Assembly: GCF_025666195.1 (NCBI RefSeq)
Contig: NZ_CP102592.1
Span: 4,774,001 to 4,838,000 of the forward strand
DNA: 64,000 nucleotides
Source of the DNA: Xanthomonas sp. CFBP 8443
GTDB lineage: Bacteria > Pseudomonadota > Gammaproteobacteria > Xanthomonadales > Xanthomonadaceae
Direction of reading: 5' to 3'
The position numbers and the translations under genes were made by a program. Positions 59,959 to 64,000 of this stretch are shown here, one piece after another (position 1 is the first letter of the stretch; the number at the start of each line of letters is the position of its first letter). A model generated the notes under the pieces. That model had not been told where the DNA came from. It searched no databases and saw only the letters and a list, made by a program, of their open reading frames with translations.

Positions 59959-60309
59959 ATGAAACGATTCTTTATCGGCACGCTGCTCTGCGCCTTATCG
60001 ATATCGGCGTCCGCGGCGGTATGCAATGTCGAAGGGAAGGCAGGGACATTAATTCCTTCGCAAGGAGTTGCGGGCCTGTACATGACCGGCGCCATCTCCG
60101 GCTGCTCCTGCGATTATAATATGATCTGGATCGACACCACAGCGGATGGCGGCAAGGCGATGTATGCCGCAGTCCTGGCAGCGAAGCTCAACAACCTGCA
60201 GGTCAAAGCCACCATACAAGACGGACAAGGCAGTACTTCCCCAGGTTACCAAGCAATCACGTATCGGTACAACGCGACGTGCAAGCTCATGGCTTTCGAG
60301 CTCATGTAG
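59959..60309 (+). CDS. Small secreted protein, hypothetical
   Basis: A 116-residue protein with a signal peptide (about 1-19, ending ASAA). The mature part has Cys in AVCNVEGK, SGCSCDYN and NATCKLMA. A helix-like segment KAMYAAVLAAKLNNLQVKAT is followed by strands. agggaga precedes the ATG. Base composition matches the AT-richer region upstream, suggesting acquisition. Length and layout parallel the first integron cassette protein at 16609-16959. No named family recognised. Confidence 0.75.
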   Translation: MKRFFIGTLLCALSISASAAVCNVEGKAGTLIPSQGVAGLYMTGAISGCSCDYNMIWIDTTADGGKAMYAAVLAAKLNNLQVKATIQDGQGSTSPGYQAITYRYNATCKLMAFELM

Positions 60310-60578
60310 ACCCACAGCGTCGGTGCCGTCGCGGAACTGCCACAGCTCATTTCAATGGGGCTACGCTGGTCGAGCAATAGGGCCGTCGCCATCGGATGCA
60401 GCAACGACAGCATCCGCGCTAGACGAGACCTCGCAATGGGAACACGCTGAATTCCACGCAATCGATCACCCGGATCGAGCACCGGCTCCATCTCGGCAAG
60501 CCTATGAAATGCGGGCGAGCCCAAGCAAGGCATCTGAAGAACAGCGAAGACGTCATAGCGCGCGCTGCGCTGAAGCCG

Positions 60579-61163
60579 CTATGCCTTGCCGGCCGACGCC
60601 CGCCTTGGCGCGCCTGCGCACAGTCCCTCCATGACCGTATCCATGAGCCAGGTCAGACGTGGCTGCCAGTCCTCGGCAGGGTCGATCTGCCAGATACCCG
60701 CGATCGCCAGGAAAAACTTGTCCGCGGTGATTCCCGGCCGGATCGTTCCGGCTTCCTCGTTCGCATCGAGCAGCATCTGAGCGGCAGCGATCACGGGAGC
60801 ATAGCCCTCGTTGCCCGCGCACTCCTTCGTATTCGCAACGTCGCGCAGTGCGCCAGCCAGGCCTGCCTTGGTGATCGCGTACTCGGCCAGGCGGTTCATC
60901 CACTCGCGTAGCGCCCGCTCAGCGGGGAGCGTCTTCAGCAAGTGCTCGGCGAACCCGGTGACCTGCAGCATTTCATGGCGATAGACCTCGATCACCAATG
61001 CCTCCCGCGTGGGGAAGTGGCGGTAGAAGGTCCCCTGCCCGACGCCCGCCTTCTTGGCGATCGTGCTGAGGGGAACATCGGCCGAACGGACCAATTCCGC
61101 GAGCGCGACCGACAGGATGCGCTCCCGATTCTGCATTGCATCAGACCGCTTTGGCTTTTCCAC
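60579..61163 (-). CDS. TetR-family transcriptional regulator
   Basis: A 194-residue repressor with the N-terminal helix-turn-helix AKKAGVGQGTFYRHFPTRE. The ligand domain is all-helical and contains KAGLAGALRDVANTKECAGN. The GTG start (VEKPKRSDAMQNRERIL) is chosen because aaggga stands 6 bases before it; an inner ATG 9 codons later is possible. It is divergent from an SDR gene with two matching palindromes in the gap, so it probably represses both genes. Confidence 0.93.
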   Translation of the reverse strand: MEKPKRSDAMQNRERILSVALAELVRSADVPLSTIAKKAGVGQGTFYRHFPTREALVIEVYRHEMLQVTGFAEHLLKTLPAERALREWMNRLAEYAITKAGLAGALRDVANTKECAGNEGYAPVIAAAQMLLDANEEAGTIRPGITADKFFLAIAGIWQIDPAEDWQPRLTWLMDTVMEGLCAGAPRRASAGKA

Positions 61164-61190
61164 ACCTGTTCCCTTCACGATTCCGTTGAC

Positions 61191-61240
61191 AAACGGACAA
61201 CTGTCCGCCAACGTATCTGGAAACGGATTGCTGTCCGTTT
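61191..61240. promoter_or_regulatory. Twin TetR operators
   Basis: AAACGGA-N6-TCCGTTT is perfect at 61221-61240. A second copy at 61191-61210 keeps AAACGGA-N6-TCCG. Centres are 30 bases apart, about three helix turns, on one face of the DNA between the divergent tetR and SDR genes. Confidence 0.8.
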
Positions 61241-61274
61241 TTGATTCTACCCCTTCCGCAACCAGGACACGTCC

Positions 61275-62030
61275 GTGAAGAACACAGGCAATACGATTCT
61301 CATCACCGGCTCCACCTCTGGAATCGGGCTCGGGCTGGCACTGCGACTGCAACAGGCCGGAAACACCGTCATCGTCTCGGGGCGCAAGAAGGCGCTGCTG
61401 GACCAGATCACCGCCGAGCATCCGGGCATCGAGGCGATCGAACTCGACGTTGCGGACGCGGCGTCCGTCGTGGCAGCGAGCCGCCTGGCGGCCGAACGCT
61501 ATCCCGGCCTCAATGTCGTCATCAACAATGCCGGCATCATGCCGAGCGAGAACGTCTTCAAGGCGGAGTCCCTGAAGGCCGCCGAAGAGGCGATCGCCAT
61601 CAACCTTCTCGGCACCATCCGCATGACCTATGCGTTCTTGCCGCAACTTGCCAGCAACAACGACAGCGTCATCATCAACGTCAGCTCCGCACTGGCGTTC
61701 GTTCCGTTCCCGGCAGCCATGACGTACAGTGCCACCAAAGCCGCCGTGCATTCGTTTACCGAGAGTCTGCGTGTTCAATTGGCCGGCACCAAGGTGCAGG
61801 TCGTCGAGCTGGCGCCTCCCGGCGTGCGCACCAAGCTGTTTGGCCAGGGCAACGACGAGCACGCCATGCCCCTGGACGAATTCCTCGATGAGGCTCTGGC
61901 GCTTCTGCATGCAGAACCCACGCCCAAGGAGATCATCGTGGAGCGCGCGAAGTTTCTTCGGCAGGCCGAGGCGAACGGCAGCTACGACGAGGTTCTGGGA
62001 ATGCTCTCCTCCGTAAAGGTTCCGGATTAG
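61275..62030 (+). CDS. SDR oxidoreductase (DltE-like)
   Basis: A 251-residue classical short-chain dehydrogenase. The cofactor motif is TGSTSGIGLGLALRL; the NNAG motif is INNAGIM. The catalytic Ser lies in INVSSALAF, and Tyr/Lys in YSATKAAVHSF. It resembles DltE-type enzymes often controlled by a neighbouring TetR gene. The start is GTG with agga upstream. The substrate is probably a toxic carbonyl compound that also induces the regulator; this is inferred. Confidence 0.92.
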   Translation: MKNTGNTILITGSTSGIGLGLALRLQQAGNTVIVSGRKKALLDQITAEHPGIEAIELDVADAASVVAASRLAAERYPGLNVVINNAGIMPSENVFKAESLKAAEEAIAINLLGTIRMTYAFLPQLASNNDSVIINVSSALAFVPFPAAMTYSATKAAVHSFTESLRVQLAGTKVQVVELAPPGVRTKLFGQGNDEHAMPLDEFLDEALALLHAEPTPKEIIVERAKFLRQAEANGSYDEVLGMLSSVKVPD

Positions 62031-62182
62031 GCAGCACGTCCGGGTCGTCGGCACGATGGCGCCGCCGTGCCGAGCTGGGCGCAACGAACCATCCCTGGCA
62101 TACCAGCGGTTCGTTCGCCAGCCACCAGCTGCGCCGCTGCCACGAAGTGACTAGTTGCTGCCGCCCAGGTCGACCCCGCAGG

Positions 62183-62938
62183 TCAGATGGCCTGCCCGCC
62201 GGAGACCTCGATCCGTTGCGCGTTGACCCAGCGGTTGTCCGAGCTCAACAGGCTGGCGACCATCGGACCGATGTCGTCGGGCACGCCCACGCGCCCCAGG
62301 GCGGTCATGGCGGCGAACTGCTTGTTCAGATCGGGCAGGTCGCGCACGGCGCCGCCCAGGAAGTCGGTTTCGATCGCGCCCGGGGCCACGGTGTTCACCG
62401 CGATGCCGCGGCCGCCGAGTTCCTTGGCCATGTAGACCGACAGGATCTCGACGGCGCCCTTGGCGGCGGCATAGGCGGAGAAGCCCGGCATCGATACACG
62501 GGTCAGGCCGGAGGAGAAGTTCACGATGCGGCCGCCATCGGCGATCAACGGCAGCAGCGCCTGGGTCAGGAAGTACACACCCTTGACGTGGGTCGCGAAC
62601 AGCGCGTCGAACTGGGCTTCGGTCGTCTCTGCGAGCATGGCCATCTCGCCATGACCGGCATTGTTGAGCAGGTGGTCGAAGCCGGTGCGGGACCAGGTGA
62701 TGGACAGGGCGCTGCGCACGGCGTCGGCGAAGGCGCCGAAGGACGCCACGTCGCTCACGTCCAGCGGCAAGGCCACCGCCTTGCGGCCCATCGCTTCGAT
62801 CTCGGCGACGACGGCCTTGGCCTGGTCGGCGCCGTTGCGGTAGGTGAGCAGGACATCGCCGCCACGGCGGGCGATGCTGAGGGCGGTATTGCGGCCGAGG
62901 CCGCGGTTGGCACCAGTGATGAGCGAGATCGAGGGCAT
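62183..62938 (-). CDS. SDR oxidoreductase
   Basis: A 251-residue classical SDR. The Rossmann motif is TGANRGLGRNTALSI; NNAG lies in LLNNAGHGE, the catalytic Ser in NFSSGLTRV, and Tyr/Lys in YAAAKGAVE. The C-terminus NAQRIEVSGGQAI is typical. It is divergent from an AraC-family gene 235 bases away, its likely regulator. NADP use is suggested by the RNG segment after the second strand. Substrate unknown. Confidence 0.92.
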   Translation of the reverse strand: MPSISLITGANRGLGRNTALSIARRGGDVLLTYRNGADQAKAVVAEIEAMGRKAVALPLDVSDVASFGAFADAVRSALSITWSRTGFDHLLNNAGHGEMAMLAETTEAQFDALFATHVKGVYFLTQALLPLIADGGRIVNFSSGLTRVSMPGFSAYAAAKGAVEILSVYMAKELGGRGIAVNTVAPGAIETDFLGGAVRDLPDLNKQFAAMTALGRVGVPDDIGPMVASLLSSDNRWVNAQRIEVSGGQAI

Positions 62939-63173
62939 GGGAGTCTCCAGCGGGGTGGATATTGCGGGTGGAGAGACGATCGCTCGGAACGCCCCCGTGC
63001 GGTTTCCCGATCCTGCCCATCTCTTGCCTATTCATCCCGATTTCTGCCCAGCGCATTCCATGTGGCCAGTTTTGTCTGGTCTGACGCGGCAGATTTCCGC
63101 CTATTCGTCCGACTCTCTTGCCAAATCATCCAACCCGACTGTGACCACCACGGCTACGCGCTAGGATCCGCGC

Positions 63174-64000
63174 ATGCCTGCGAATCTTTTGGAAACCGCG
63201 CGTCGCTACGCCGATGCGAACGTCGACGCGACCGGAGTCGCGCGCACGCCCCTGCCTGGGCTTGCGATCCTGCGCGAGACCCGGCCGACGCCATTGCAGT
63301 ACGCCATCTGCAGGCCGCTGGTGGCGCTGGTGCTGCAGGGCAGGAAGCAGGTCGCGATGGGCAGCAGCAGCTACGACTTCGGTGCCGGCGAATCCCTGCT
63401 GATCACCGCGGAAGTGCCCACGGTCAGCCAGATCACCCGCGCTTCGCTCGCCGCGCCCTACTACGCTTGCGTGGTCGAGCTGGATCCGGCCACGATCGCC
63501 TCGCTGGTGGCCGAGATGGGCGCGGCTCCCTTCGCGATAGGAGCGCCGGTGCGGGTCGACCCGACCGAGGCGGAAGTCGCCGATACCGCGGACCGGCTCA
63601 TCCGCCTGCTGGACCGCCCCATGTCGGTTCCCGTGCTGGGCCCGCAGCTGCTGCGCGAGCTGCACTACTGGCTGCTGTCGGGCCGGCACGGCGGCGCGAT
63701 GCGCGCGCTGGGCGTCACCGACAGCCATGCCCGGCGGGTGGGCCGCGCGGTGGCCAGGATCCGCTCGGACTTCGCCAGGCCGTTGCGCGTCGAGCAGCTG
63801 GCGGACGCGGCGGGGATGAGCCTTTCCACGTTCCATGTGCACTTCCGCGCGATCACCTCGCTGACCCCGCTGCAGTTCCAGAAACAGCTGCGCCTGATCG
63901 AGGCCAGGCGCCTGCTGTTGGCGGAAGGCGCGACGATCGGCCGGGCGGCCTCGGCGGTGGGATACGAAAGCGTTCCCCAGTTCACCCGCGAATACGGCCG
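63174..64000 (+). CDS. AraC-family regulator, 3' end outside window
   Basis: Open from the ATG at 63174 to the window end, 275 codons. The N-terminal half matches the AraC_N type (CRPLVALVLQGRKQVAMGSS, ESLLITAEVPTVSQITRAS). The C-terminal half has the two helix-turn-helix units (VEQLADAAGMSLSTFHVHFR and ASAVGYESVPQFTREYGR). Only about 20-30 residues should be missing. AraC_N regulators are commonly divergent from an SDR or oxidoreductase gene, as here. Confidence 0.92.
   Translation, partial: MPANLLETARRYADANVDATGVARTPLPGLAILRETRPTPLQYAICRPLVALVLQGRKQVAMGSSSYDFGAGESLLITAEVPTVSQITRASLAAPYYACVVELDPATIASLVAEMGAAPFAIGAPVRVDPTEAEVADTADRLIRLLDRPMSVPVLGPQLLRELHYWLLSGRHGGAMRALGVTDSHARRVGRAVARIRSDFARPLRVEQLADAAGMSLSTFHVHFRAITSLTPLQFQKQLRLIEARRLLLAEGATIGRAASAVGYESVPQFTREYG

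Overview
The window is GC-rich and densely coded. It reads as chromosome of a gamma-proteobacterium of the Xanthomonadaceae, most likely Xanthomonas. Supporting signs are an integron anchored downstream of ilvD (the locus described for Xanthomonas), paired REP-type palindromes, many secreted peptidases and hydrolases, and a giant filamentous-haemagglutinin-like exoprotein. No rRNA, tRNA, CRISPR array or prophage was seen. || Layout: 1-10760 holds the 3' part of the exoprotein gene and a secreted PstS-like phosphate-binding protein with a clear terminator. 10905-13012 holds a small coiled-coil protein and a ygiB-ygiC pair. 13315-15153 is ilvD. 15300 to about 19856 is a chromosomal integron: an inactivated intI facing ilvD, an attI-type core site, and a run of mostly unknown cassettes separated by degenerate attC sites. 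The cassettes encode small secreted, membrane and zinc-ribbon proteins, an NTF2-like protein and a DUF2625 protein, and one is scarred by deletion. 19957-22872 carries small accessory genes (VOC, DUF3592, YfcE-like phosphoesterase, two membrane proteins). || 22934-34731 holds an unusual zinc-finger SDR, an HxlR-MFS divergent pair with twin operators, a CPBP protease, periplasmic catalase with an ankyrin partner, dinG, two small membrane proteins, aroE and a beta-propeller protein. 34837-43896 has two REP pairs, a PepSY-flavodoxin-reductase fusion behind a Fur-like box, a secreted nuclease, a LysR-epimerase divergent pair, hemB and a PoxB-like enzyme. 44022-54629 is mostly cell-envelope genes: lipoproteins, a Cys-rich secreted protein, a DUF885 peptidase, DPP-IV, a GST, YqhA, a TonB-like protein and an alpha/beta hydrolase. 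54765-64000 holds an ABC exporter with a lipoprotein hydrolase, an XRE-membrane protein operon with twin operators, a second small secreted protein, a TetR-SDR divergent pair with twin palindromes, another SDR, and an AraC regulator cut by the window end. || Working together: several regulator-target pairs (HxlR-MFS, TetR-SDR, XRE-membrane protein, LysR-epimerase, perhaps AraC-SDR) look like small self-contained stress or detoxification switches, and in four of them operator-like repeats can be read directly. The cassettes are probably frozen, because intI carries at least three frame disruptions.
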